A DNA stretch of 64,000 bases from Pedobacter psychroterrae (GTDB lineage Bacteria > Bacteroidota > Bacteroidia > Sphingobacteriales > Sphingobacteriaceae). Below are positions 24,661 through 32,473 of this stretch, piece by piece. Numbering within the stretch: position 1 is the stretch's first letter; every line of letters starts with the position of its first letter. The stretch spans positions 1 through 64,000 of the forward strand of contig NZ_SJSL01000004.1 of the NCBI RefSeq assembly GCF_004331695.1. The letters are read 5' to 3'. A program made the position numbers and the translations under genes. Below the pieces are notes generated by a model. The model was not told the origin of the DNA. It saw only the letters and a program-made list of their open reading frames with translations, and searched no databases.

Positions 24661-25809
24661 ATGAAGATTAGAAGTTACGAGTTGTTTCAGGTACCGCCGC
24701 GCTGGCTATTTTTAAAGATAGAAACTGATGAAGGAATTATAGGCTGGGGTGAACCTGTGATAGAAGGCAAGGCTGCGACTGTGAAAGCAGCCGTAGATGA
24801 GCTGATGGAATACCTGATCGGCAAAGACCCGATGCATATAGAAGATCATTGGAACGTGATGTACCGTGCGGGTTTTTACCGTGGAGGGGCGATTTTAATG
24901 AGTGCAATAGCGGGTATTGACCAGGCACTGTGGGACATCAAGGGCAAGTTTTACAATGCGCCGATCTACCAACTAATGGGTGGCAAAGCCCGCGATACGA
25001 TGAAAGTATACAGCTGGATAGGCGGCGACCGTCCGGCAGAAGTGGGGCTGGAAGCAAAAAAGATGAAAGACCAGGGCTTTCTGGCCGTTAAAATGAATGC
25101 GACTGAAGAATTGCAGTATGTAGACAGTTACGCAAAGATTGACCAGGCCATTGCCCGGATTGCCGCTGTTAGGGAGGCTGGTGGCCCGGATTTCGGAATT
25201 GGCATCGATTTTCATGGCAGAGTACACAAACCGATGGCCAAGATATTGGCTAAGGAACTGGAGCCCTTCCGTCCGATGTTTATCGAGGAACCGGTATTAT
25301 CAGAAAACAATGAAGACCTTAGGGAAATCGCCAACCATGTGGCGATCCCGATTGCAACAGGGGAACGTATGTTTTCCAGGTGGGAATTTAAGAACCTGTT
25401 GAAACAGGGATATGCAGATATCATCCAGCCCGATGTATCGCATGCCGGGGGGATTACCGAATGTAAAAAGATCATTTCTATGGCTGAGGCATTTGACGTT
25501 GCGGCTGCGCCGCATTGTCCGTTGGGACCGATTGCCCTGGCAGCCTGTCTGCAGGTGGATGCGACTTGTCACAATGCCTTTATCCAGGAACAGAGCCTGG
25601 GTATCCATTACAATGAGGGCAGCGACTTGTTGGATTATCTGACTGACAAGACCGTATTTGAATACAAAGATGGATACGTGAACATTCCTGATAAACCAGG
25701 ATTGGGAATAGAAATCAATGAAGACCATGTGCGCAAAATGGCGACGATAGGACATAACTGGCGCAATCCGGTGTGGCGACATACAGATGGCAGTGTGGCA
25801 GAATGGTAA
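24661..25809 (+). CDS. dgoD: D-galactonate dehydratase-like enolase-superfamily enzyme
   Basis: Mandelate racemase/muconate lactonising family dehydratase, turning galactonate into 2-keto-3-deoxygalactonate. The capping domain starts [20 protein letters not shown] with [10 protein letters not shown]; the barrel shows [14 protein letters not shown], the metal ligands in [13 protein letters not shown] (Asp), [11 protein letters not shown] (Glu) and [10 protein letters not shown] (Glu), and the catalytic His in [14 protein letters not shown]. The [10 protein letters not shown] and [16 protein letters not shown] ends are those of DgoD. At 382 residues it is full length. Its stop codon overlaps a possible earlier start of the transporter gene. 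Confidence 0.9.
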   Translation: MKIRSYELFQVPPRWLFLKIETDEGIIGWGEPVIEGKAATVKAAVDELMEYLIGKDPMHIEDHWNVMYRAGFYRGGAILMSAIAGIDQALWDIKGKFYNAPIYQLMGGKARDTMKVYSWIGGDRPAEVGLEAKKMKDQGFLAVKMNATEELQYVDSYAKIDQAIARIAAVREAGGPDFGIGIDFHGRVHKPMAKILAKELEPFRPMFIEEPVLSENNEDLREIANHVAIPIATGERMFSRWEFKNLLKQGYADIIQPDVSHAGGITECKKIISMAEAFDVAAAPHCPLGPIALAACLQVDATCHNAFIQEQSLGIHYNEGSDLLDYLTDKTVFEYKDGYVNIPDKPGLGIEINEDHVRKMATIGHNWRNPVWRHTDGSVAEW

Positions 25810-25820
25810 ACGAGATCAAG

Positions 25821-27125
25821 ATGAATAACACAAAACCAAGCAAAATCAGGTACCAGATCCTGTTTCTGATCTTTGTAAACGTGGTTATCAACTATATGGA
25901 CAGGAGCAATCTGGCCGTAGCCGCTTCAGAGATCAGTAAAGAATTTGAATTTACTTCGATGCAGATGGGGCTTATTTTTTCAGCATTTAGCTGGACATAT
26001 CTTATGTTTCAGATTCCGGGGGGAATTATGGTCAAGCGATATAGTCCGCGGGTATTGTATGCGTTCAGTCTGATCACCTGGTCGGTGGCTACAGTATTTC
26101 AGGGCTTTGCCAGAGGGTTTGTAACTTTATTTGGCTTGCGGATGGCCACGGGCGTTTTTGAGGCGCCGGCTTTTCCCATTAACAATAGGGTAGTGAGCAA
26201 CTGGTTTCCCGACAATGAACGGGCTTCGGCCATTGCCATTTACACGTCGGGTCAGTTTCTGGGGCTGGCATTTTTGATGCCAGTACTGTCCAAAGTACAG
26301 TTTTATGTGGGATGGAAAGGCCTATTTGTGGTAACGGGTCTGGTGGGTATCCTATGGGGAATTGTGTGGTATATATTCTATCGCGATCCTATGAAGCATA
26401 AGCGAGTCAATGAGGCAGAGCTGGAATTGATAGAAAAAGGAGGCGGTATGCTGGATAAGCAAGTAGCAGAAGAAGATAGTTCAAGGAAGAAATTTAAGTG
26501 GACGGATTTGAAAGAGGTTTTGTCGCACCGTAAGCTGTGGGGTATTTACATCGGGCAGTTTGCAGTGAACTCAACGCTGTGGTTTTTCCTCACCTGGTTT
26601 CCGAAATACCTGGTAGACTATCGTGGTATGGACTTTATCAAATCCGGATATTGGGCTTCTGTACCTTACCTGGCAGCATTTGTAGGTGTATTGAGTTCGG
26701 GATTTTTGTCCGACTACCTGATAAAAAAAGGCGTATCAGCTGCAAAGGCACGCAAGCGTCCCATCATCATTGGCCTGTTGATATCGGTACTGATATTGGG
26801 TGCCAATTATGTGGATAGTCCGGCACTGATCATCCTGTTTATGTCGCTCTCCTTCTTTGGGGTTGGTTTTGCATCTATCACCTGGATTTTTGTATCCACG
26901 CTGGCGCCGAAACATTTGATTGATATTACTGGAGGGGTGTTTAATTTTATTGGGCAGTTGTCCGGTATAATTGTTCCTATTGTGATCGGCTTTTTAGCAA
27001 GTGGCGGCAATTTTGCGCCTGCGCTGGTATTTGTGGCACTAATGGGGTTGGCAGGTGCGTGTTCTTATCTATTCCTGGTGGGCAATGTAGAACGTATTAA
27101 ATCCAGTCCTGATCCGGTGATATGA
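25821..27125 (+). CDS. MFS sugar-acid symporter (DgoT/ExuT-like)
   Basis: Inner-membrane anion:cation symporter of the major facilitator superfamily, about 12 helices in 434 residues, probably bringing in galactonate with protons. Motifs: VVINYMDRSNLAVAASEISK (the family NYxDRxxL signature in helix 1), FSAFSWTYLMFQIPGGIMVK, FEAPAFPINNRVVSNWFPDN and ERASAIAIYTSGQFLG. The ATG at 25821 (MNNTKPSKIRYQ) suits the topology; the longer frame from 25773 would add residues that overlap dgoD. The stop codon overlaps the dgoK start by four bases (ATGA), so the two are translationally coupled. Substrate is inferred from the neighbours. Confidence 0.85.
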   Translation: MNNTKPSKIRYQILFLIFVNVVINYMDRSNLAVAASEISKEFEFTSMQMGLIFSAFSWTYLMFQIPGGIMVKRYSPRVLYAFSLITWSVATVFQGFARGFVTLFGLRMATGVFEAPAFPINNRVVSNWFPDNERASAIAIYTSGQFLGLAFLMPVLSKVQFYVGWKGLFVVTGLVGILWGIVWYIFYRDPMKHKRVNEAELELIEKGGGMLDKQVAEEDSSRKKFKWTDLKEVLSHRKLWGIYIGQFAVNSTLWFFLTWFPKYLVDYRGMDFIKSGYWASVPYLAAFVGVLSSGFLSDYLIKKGVSAAKARKRPIIIGLLISVLILGANYVDSPALIILFMSLSFFGVGFASITWIFVSTLAPKHLIDITGGVFNFIGQLSGIIVPIVIGFLASGGNFAPALVFVALMGLAGACSYLFLVGNVERIKSSPDPVI

Positions 27126-28087
27126 TGAATCATTTTTTAAGTTGCGACTGGGGTACCAGTTCTTTCCGGTTGAGGCTTATTGAAGCAGAGGGGCTGAAAG
27201 TCCTGGCAGACATAAAAAATAAGCAGGGGATTGCCGATACTTATCGGGCTTGGCTGCAACAGCAAGATTCGGTAGATCGACAGGCATTTTATGTGGGGAT
27301 CATCAAGACCCGGATTGATGAGCTAATTCAACAAGCAGATCTGCAAAATTATGGACTAAGTTTGACAGGAATACCTGTTCTGCTGTCCGGAATGGCATCA
27401 TCTACCATTGGATTGGTCGACATTCCATATAAGGAGCTTCCTTTTGCTTTAAACGGTTCTGATCTTAACATCAGGGCTATTCAGGAGCATAGTCCTGATA
27501 ATCCGCTTATTGTTATTTCCGGAGCCTGTACAGCCAATGATGTAATGCGGGGTGAGGAGACCAAGGTATTGGGCTGCGCGCATTATTTGGACGATATCGA
27601 TAGGGCAGTACAGTTACTAATGCCCGGAACACACCCTAAACATATATTAATTGAAGGATGTGAACTACGAAGTTTCAAAACCTATATGACCGGTGAGTTT
27701 TTTGACTTACTATCTGGGCACAGTGTACTTTCAGGATCTGTGAAGTCAGACGGTGATCTGGAAGATCACGATTGCAAGCAGCATTTTAAAGAAGGCGTGG
27801 CTGCAGGCTCATCAGATAATATTTTACATGCCAGTTTCCTAGTTCGTACCCGTCAGGTACTCGGGCAAATCTCCTCGAAATTAAATTACTATTATTTAAG
27901 TGGTCTGCTTATCGGGGCCGAACTAAAGGATTTAGACAAGTCCATCCCGTTATATCTAGTCAGTACCGGACAGCATACTTCCCTGTATTCAGAAGCTTGT
28001 GCGGAACTTGGGATCAAGATCGTGGAGGTAATAGATGCTGATGAAGCATTGATCAGGGGTCAGCAGGTTGTTTTTTTGACTACATAA
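27122..28087 (+). CDS. dgoK: 2-keto-3-deoxygalactonate kinase
   Basis: Kinase phosphorylating 2-keto-3-deoxygalactonate to KDPGal. DgoK-family features: the N-terminal phosphate loop FLSCDWGTSSFRLRLIEAEG, IPVLLSGMASSTIGLVDIPY, DVMRGEETKVLGCAHYL, ILIEGCELRSFKTYMTGEFF, DLLSGHSVL, and the C-terminal YLSGLLIGAEL and LVSTGQHTSLYSEACAELG. The 321-residue length is normal for the family. It closes the dgo-type operon; all four catabolic steps after oxidation to galactonolactone are present in the cluster, while a galactose dehydrogenase is not. Confidence 0.88.
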   Translation: MMNHFLSCDWGTSSFRLRLIEAEGLKVLADIKNKQGIADTYRAWLQQQDSVDRQAFYVGIIKTRIDELIQQADLQNYGLSLTGIPVLLSGMASSTIGLVDIPYKELPFALNGSDLNIRAIQEHSPDNPLIVISGACTANDVMRGEETKVLGCAHYLDDIDRAVQLLMPGTHPKHILIEGCELRSFKTYMTGEFFDLLSGHSVLSGSVKSDGDLEDHDCKQHFKEGVAAGSSDNILHASFLVRTRQVLGQISSKLNYYYLSGLLIGAELKDLDKSIPLYLVSTGQHTSLYSEACAELGIKIVEVIDADEALIRGQQVVFLTT

Positions 28088-28147
28088 AAAACACACAATA
28101 GGGTTGTGGTTACCAAGTTATTAGATGATTTTAAACACACCCACGTC

Positions 28148-28168
28148 ATCCTGAATTTATTTCAGGAT
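28148..28168. repeat. REP-like short inverted repeat
   Basis: ATCCTGAA, loop TTTAT, TTCAGGAT: an 8-bp perfect hairpin in the context CGTCATCCTGAATTTATTTC. This is the form of a repetitive extragenic palindrome frequent between genes in Bacteroidota genomes, from memory; copy number cannot be judged in one window. It may end transcription of the dgo operon. Confidence 0.45.
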
Positions 28169-28279
28169 CCAGCACATGCTAGTCTAAGGCTCGATACCAT
28201 CAAATAGATTCTTTCTATGGCGGGTAATAACATTTTTTTTGTAAAAAAATCTCGCTAATACTTGCAGCTTAAAAATAAG

Positions 28280-28297
28280 TATCGTAATATTGCGATA
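28280..28297. promoter_or_regulatory. Candidate ArsR operator overlapping the arsR start region
   Basis: TATCGTAATATTGCGATA is an 18-bp palindrome with one mismatched pair, placed 8 to 25 bases before the arsR ATG at 28305. ArsR/SmtB repressors bind such dyads and leave DNA on arsenite binding. A similar half (ATCGTTAAATTGCAATAT) lies at 28654-28671 just before the next gene. Confidence 0.55.
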
Positions 28298-28304
28298 TAA
28301 AATT

Positions 28305-28634
28305 ATGGGACTTACAAAATCAGAAATATTCACCGACGAGCAAAACCAGCTTTCCACATTATTGAAAGCGATTGCTCATCCAGCGCGTATCGCCATCCTG
28401 CAAAGGATCATTATATCAAACACCTGTATCTGCGGTGATCTGGTAGGTGAGCTTGGTCTGGCTCAGGCTACGATTTCGCAGCATCTGAAAGAATTGAAAA
28501 CAGCGGGAATCATTCAGGGAACTATTGAAGGTGTTAGCGTTTGCTACTGCATCAATCCTAAGACATGGAAATTATTGGAAGAAGAGCTTGGAGGATTTTT
28601 AGCTTCATATAAAGGCGAGACCACCTGCTGCTAA
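28305..28634 (+). CDS. arsR: ArsR-family arsenic-responsive repressor
   Basis: A 109-residue winged-helix repressor. After MGLTKSEIFTDEQNQLSTLL comes KAIAHPARIAILQRIIISNT, then CICGDLVGELGLAQATISQH (Cys pair near the DNA-binding helix) and LKELKTAGIIQGTIEGVSVC. The C-terminus ends TTCC. In the ArsR group a Cys-x-Cys type site (CICG) in this helix binds arsenite; the extra C-terminal Cys residues may add ligands. The earlier TTG start at 28290 would overlap the operator palindrome, so ATG at 28305 is chosen. First gene of the ars operon. Confidence 0.9.
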   Translation: MGLTKSEIFTDEQNQLSTLLKAIAHPARIAILQRIIISNTCICGDLVGELGLAQATISQHLKELKTAGIIQGTIEGVSVCYCINPKTWKLLEEELGGFLASYKGETTCC

Positions 28635-28672
28635 CCTTTTTTTACTTATATCAATCGTTAAATTGCAATATT

Positions 28673-29242
28673 ATGGAAACCACAGAATTCACCAACTGGC
28701 AAACGTTTAAAGCCACTTTAGAACAGCATCCGGATCTAACCCTGCAATTCCAGTATGCTGAAGGCAAATGGGTAGATGCATCTTATCACATCACTGAAAT
28801 CAAGCAGGCACCAATTGTTTCTGTGGATTGTGGTGGCAAAATGAATATCTGGACGGAAATCATTGTACAGCTTTGGGAACCATCCGTACAGGATAGCGAA
28901 AGGGCAATGCAGGTCAGTAAAGCATTATCTATTGTTAAAATCGTCGAAAAATCACTATCACTCAATCCCCTGGGAACAGTGAAAATAGAGTTTGGTAATT
29001 CAGTTTTTGATACCAGGCAGATGTACCCCGGCGAATTCATCATCGATGGAGATAACCTGATCGTTAACCTGATCCCTGACTTCACACAGTGCAAAGCCAT
29101 TGGTCGTGGAGGAAGTTGCGGAACAACAGAATCAGGTGAGGAATGCTGCACACCAGCGGCGAAGCAGGAAAAGCCAAAACTGCTAATGCTGAACCTTGCA
29201 GGTGCAGGTCAGACTTGTGAACCAGGCTCCGGCTGCTGTTAA
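28673..29242 (+). CDS. DUF6428-family protein of the ars operon
   Basis: A 189-residue protein of unknown activity, found between arsR and arsC in Bacteroidota. Front part: TNWQTFKATLEQHPDLTLQF, HITEIKQAPIVSVDCGGKMN, WTEIIVQLWEP, then FGNSVFDTRQMYPGEFIIDG and NLIVNLIPDFTQCKA. The last 45 residues are rich in Cys: GGSCG, EECCTP, QTCEP and SGCC. The Cys-rich tail could hold arsenite or a metal for hand-over to the efflux pump; this is inference. Possible operator half-site just before its start. Confidence 0.75.
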   Translation: METTEFTNWQTFKATLEQHPDLTLQFQYAEGKWVDASYHITEIKQAPIVSVDCGGKMNIWTEIIVQLWEPSVQDSERAMQVSKALSIVKIVEKSLSLNPLGTVKIEFGNSVFDTRQMYPGEFIIDGDNLIVNLIPDFTQCKAIGRGGSCGTTESGEECCTPAAKQEKPKLLMLNLAGAGQTCEPGSGCC

Positions 29243-29268
29243 TTAAAACACTAAACTTTACTATAAAA

Positions 29269-29688
29269 ATGAAGAAAGTACTCGTATTATGTACCGGCAA
29301 TAGTTGCCGCAGTCAGATTGCCGAAGGCTATTTAAGACATTTCGCGGGTGACGCCGCTGAGATCTACAGCGCAGGCATTGAAACGCATGGTGTCAATCCA
29401 AAAGCCATCGAGATCATGAAAAGAGATGGGATAGATATTTCAGGTCATACCTCAAATAATGTGAATGAATACATAGGAATAGACTTTGACTTTGTGATCA
29501 CCGTTTGTGACAATGCAAAAGAAAGCTGCCCTTACTTTCCAACTAATGCTGTCAAGCTGCACTACAACTTTCCTGATCCGGCAAAAGCTAAAGGAACCGA
29601 TGAAGAGGTTATGGAAGAGTTCAGGGAAGTGCGTGAAATGATCAGAAAGTATGCACAGACGTTTGTTAACGAAAACCTGAAGAATTAA
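29269..29688 (+). CDS. arsC: Arsenate reductase, thioredoxin-coupled (low-MW PTP fold)
   Basis: Reduces arsenate to arsenite. The 139-residue protein has the phosphatase-type loop [15 protein letters not shown] (Cys8, Arg14), [17 protein letters not shown], and [18 protein letters not shown] with Cys80 and Cys87. The triad Cys8/Cys80/Cys87 has the same spacing as Cys10/Cys82/Cys89 of the pI258 ArsC, which uses a relayed disulfide and thioredoxin. It lies 26 bases after the DUF6428 gene and one base before the acr3 start. Confidence 0.93.
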   Translation: MKKVLVLCTGNSCRSQIAEGYLRHFAGDAAEIYSAGIETHGVNPKAIEIMKRDGIDISGHTSNNVNEYIGIDFDFVITVCDNAKESCPYFPTNAVKLHYNFPDPAKAKGTDEEVMEEFREVREMIRKYAQTFVNENLKN

Positions 29689-29689
29689 T

Positions 29690-30760
29690 ATGTCACTGAA
29701 TCACTGCGCTCCGGCAACAGAAAGAAAGAAGCTAAGCTTCTTAGATCGGTACCTCACGCTATGGATATTCCTTGCGATGGCTGTTGGAGTCAGTATCGGT
29801 TACTTCGTGCCTTCCTCAGCAGGCTTCATAAACTCATTTTCAAGCGGCACGACAAATGTGCCGCTTGCTATTGGCCTGATCCTGATGATGTACCCGCCGC
29901 TTGCTAAGGTCCGGTATGAAAAGATGGCAGAAGTCTTTGGCAACACGAAAGTACTTGGCACCTCTCTTTTACTGAACTGGGTCGTTGGGCCGGTACTAAT
30001 GTTTATACTTGCCATTACTTTTCTGCACAATTATCCGGAATATATGATTGGCCTGATACTCATCGGCCTTGCCCGTTGTATCGCGATGGTAGTGGTATGG
30101 AATGAACTTGCCGAAGGTAACAGGGAGTATGCTGCCGGACTTATTGCACTGAACAGCATCTTCCAGGTGTTGCTCTACAGCATTTATGCTTATTTTTTTA
30201 TTACCGTATTACCGCCGCTATTTGGTATCAAGGGACTGGATGTGGATATCACCATTGGAGAAATTGCTAAAAGTGTAGGTCTATATCTTGGTGTTCCTTT
30301 CGCTGCCGGATTCATCAGCAGGTTCGCTTTAATCAAATTGAAAGGCGAGAACTGGTTCCAGCAGAAGTTTATTCCTTTTGTTTCTCCAATCACCTTAATT
30401 GCATTGCTCTTTACTATTGTGGTCATGTTCGGCCTGAAAGGTGAGCTTATTGTGCAAATACCAATGGATGTAGTCCGAATTGCAATACCGCTGGTAATCT
30501 ACTTTGCGCTGATGTTCCTTGTTAGCTTTTTTGCAGGCAAGAAAATGGGTGCCGATTATTCCCAAAGCACTTCGATTGCCTTTACCGCTGCCGGTAATAA
30601 CTTTGAACTGGCAATTGCAGTTGCTATTGGTGTGTTCGGAATCAACTCGGGCCAGGCATTCGTCGGTGTCATCGGACCGTTGGTAGAAGTACCAGCATTG
30701 ATTGCGCTCGTTAACGTTGCCTTCTGGTTCCGCAAAAAATACTTTCTGTTAAAACCTTAG
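29690..30760 (+). CDS. ACR3-family arsenite efflux permease
   Basis: Inner-membrane arsenite exporter with about 10 helices in 356 residues. Features: [20 protein letters not shown], the [20 protein letters not shown] motif of the ACR3 group, [36 protein letters not shown] with the conserved Cys, and [20 protein letters not shown] with [13 protein letters not shown] near the end. The start is one base past the arsC stop, so reductase and pump are made together. Confidence 0.93.
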   Translation: MSLNHCAPATERKKLSFLDRYLTLWIFLAMAVGVSIGYFVPSSAGFINSFSSGTTNVPLAIGLILMMYPPLAKVRYEKMAEVFGNTKVLGTSLLLNWVVGPVLMFILAITFLHNYPEYMIGLILIGLARCIAMVVVWNELAEGNREYAAGLIALNSIFQVLLYSIYAYFFITVLPPLFGIKGLDVDITIGEIAKSVGLYLGVPFAAGFISRFALIKLKGENWFQQKFIPFVSPITLIALLFTIVVMFGLKGELIVQIPMDVVRIAIPLVIYFALMFLVSFFAGKKMGADYSQSTSIAFTAAGNNFELAIAVAIGVFGINSGQAFVGVIGPLVEVPALIALVNVAFWFRKKYFLLKP

Positions 30761-31246
30761 TAGATCACAGGTAAGTTTATATATCTGTCATGCTACGCAG
30801 CTGCACCGTGGCAAGGTGCCTAAGTTTATGGCACAACCGCCGCTATTAATCAGGAGTGGGTTTGATATCCGTGGCAGCGGATCGTGCAGCCCGGTAGAGG
30901 AAGCCATCAGAAATGCAATAGGCATTTTCCGCATTTAAATTATTGCATTTTATCAAAGGCTCGGTGATATTCCTTTTTTTAAAGCAGATTTCCTGACATT
31001 GAAAGTGACTGCGCATGAGGCAGAGGCATTGACCAATTGTATACTCGCAAAAGCAACTGGCAGATTACTTTGGGGTTACGGAAGTGTATATAAGTAGATT
31101 GAGGGGAGGGAGCTAAAGGTTGTTCAAAATATTGCAAATAATATCAAAATATTGTATTTTGATATTATATTTTATTTAAGAGATAATATTGGTTGTTTTG
31201 ATTATTGTTGCTATATTTGGTTTAACTTATTATTTGGAAATGAGTC
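30761..31246. other. Decayed DNA between the ars operon and the Rpn gene, 486 bp
   Basis: No intact gene. The frame 31033-31116 (plus strand) reads PIVYSQKQLADYFGVTEVYI SRLRGGS without a start codon; it is a helix-turn-helix fragment of the kind seen in small transposases or Xre proteins. Another short frame starts at an ATG near 30827 (MAQPPLLIRSGFDIRGSGSC) and stops after 36 codons. They look like pieces of lost mobile DNA. The AT-rich hairpin at 31138-31168 follows. Confidence 0.4.
31138..31168. repeat. 14-bp perfect inverted repeat, 3-base loop
   Basis: ATAATATCAAAATA, TTG, TATTTTGATATTAT: an almost pure AT dyad, 78 bases before the Rpn-type gene. It could be an operator or a terminus of a decayed element. 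There is no T run after it to make it a terminator. Confidence 0.55.
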
Positions 31247-32269
31247 ATGGAGCAAAGTCTTGGAAAATCAGAAGAAGATCTATTAGATGTCGTCGTTAAA
31301 GAGCCGTCTGGTGTATATGAAAGTAAAGCCATTGGTTTGCCCGAAACTTATATCAATCCATTTGAAGACTGGGCTTTTAAAAGGATTTTTGCTTCGGAAA
31401 CGAGCAAGGAAGTTGTAAAGGCTTTTCTTAATGAAATTTTAGCGGGTAAAAGACAGATCGAAACTATCAGCTATGGTAAGAACGAATATCCTGGGGAAAT
31501 AAAAGAGGATGCCACTGCCGTATTTGATTTTCTTTGTACCGATGTAGATGGTACAGCTTTTTTGGTGGAGGTACAAAGGCAGGAACAAAAGTATTTTAAA
31601 GAACGATCGCTGTTTTATACCAGTAGGTTGATCAGTGATCAAGCCCCAAAAGGAAATAAAGAATGGAAGTATAATCTGAAAGAAATATATTCCATTTCTC
31701 TATTGGAACAATTTTGCCTACCGGATATAGAAGGTGGTGCTTACATGCATAATGTTTCACTATGCTATACTAAAACAGGAGCGCCTTTTTATGACAAACT
31801 CCATTTCATCTATATCGAGGTCAAGAAATTTGCTAAAAAAGAAGCTGATCTGAAGTCAGCACTTGATCAGTGGATTTATGCATTAAAACATGCCGCAGAA
31901 ATGAGCGCAAAACCGGATTTTTTGACGGCACCAGAATTATCTAATTTTTTTTATTTGGCTAAATACGCCAGCTTAACTAAGGAGGAAAGAAATATGTACA
32001 GAACTGCACAACAAGTAAAATGGGATAACCAAAATGTAATGGATTTTCAAATAGAAAAGGCACGAGAAAGCGCCTCTCAAGAAGGCCGTCAAGAAGGTCT
32101 TAAAGAAGGTCTTAAAGAAGGTCGTGAAGAAGGTCGTGAAGAAGAACGATTAAAGGCTTTAGCTGAGAAAAAGGAGATTGCCTTGCAAATGAAACAAGAT
32201 GGGGTTAATATTGAAAGGATCGTCAAGTATACTAAGCTCTCAAAGGAACAAATTGATGCATTGATCTAG
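31247..32269 (+). CDS. Rpn/PD-(D/E)XK nuclease-family transposase-like protein
   Basis: A 340-residue protein of the PDDEXK_2/Rpn family, recombination-promoting nucleases related to transposases. The N-terminal domain has YINPFEDWAFKRIFASETSK and EVVKAFLNEIL, then the nuclease motif: DFLCTDVDGTAFLVEVQRQ (Asp...Glu-x-Gln, with the E-V-Q taking the ExK place), with YTSRLISDQ and YNLKEIYSISLLEQF. The C-terminal 60 residues contain five 12-base units coding for EGRQ/EGLK/EGLK/EGRE/EGRE, then a helix RLKALAEKKEIALQMKQDGV and a KLSKEQIDALI tail, as in other members. Family members cut DNA and promote RecA-independent recombination. Single gene. Confidence 0.88.
   Translation: MEQSLGKSEEDLLDVVVKEPSGVYESKAIGLPETYINPFEDWAFKRIFASETSKEVVKAFLNEILAGKRQIETISYGKNEYPGEIKEDATAVFDFLCTDVDGTAFLVEVQRQEQKYFKERSLFYTSRLISDQAPKGNKEWKYNLKEIYSISLLEQFCLPDIEGGAYMHNVSLCYTKTGAPFYDKLHFIYIEVKKFAKKEADLKSALDQWIYALKHAAEMSAKPDFLTAPELSNFFYLAKYASLTKEERNMYRTAQQVKWDNQNVMDFQIEKARESASQEGRQEGLKEGLKEGREEGREEERLKALAEKKEIALQMKQDGVNIERIVKYTKLSKEQIDALI
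32081..32140 (+). repeat. Five 12-base tandem units inside the Rpn-type gene
   Basis: GAAGGCCGTCAA, two copies of GAAGGTCTTAAA and two of GAAGGTCGTGAA stand in a row. The unit is a multiple of three, so copy changes keep the frame and only alter the length of an E-G-x-x linker helix. Confidence 0.85.
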
Positions 32270-32420
32270 TATAGCTGCAGTATTACAGAGACAACACATG
32301 GAAACCTATATTTCTTTTATTTCTACACCCGATAATGAAGTGGCAGACAGTGTATATACCGGTAGCTTGAATGCCCATCAATAATGATAGTATTGTCCAT
32401 TTATTTTTTATTTTTATCCA

Positions 32421-32452
32421 TTTTTAAGCATTTCTCATAACGCTAAGTTTAC
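32421..32452 (+). promoter_or_regulatory. Possible promoter of the susC-susD genes
   Basis: TAAGTTTAC (32444-32452) is one base from TAnnTTTGC and lies 22 bases before the susC ATG; TTTTTAAG at 32421-32428 is upstream at about the right distance. The -33 part is weak, so an activator (the AraC-type regulator at 40217-41101 is a candidate) may be needed. Confidence 0.35.
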
Positions 32453-32473
32453 ATAACCAATTATAACTTAAGT

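Noticed and set aside
25300..25782. 160-codon minus-strand frame inside dgoD
   Set aside because: The dgoD frame has all enolase-superfamily motifs; the opposite frame has no recognisable domain.
32081..32140. Short CRISPR-like array
   Set aside because: Units are 12 bases long, directly joined and in frame inside a gene; there are no spacers and no cas genes.
32298..32385. Small frame METYISFISTPDNEVADSV between the Rpn gene and susC
   Set aside because: Only 28 codons, no domain, no leader motif; probably chance or debris.
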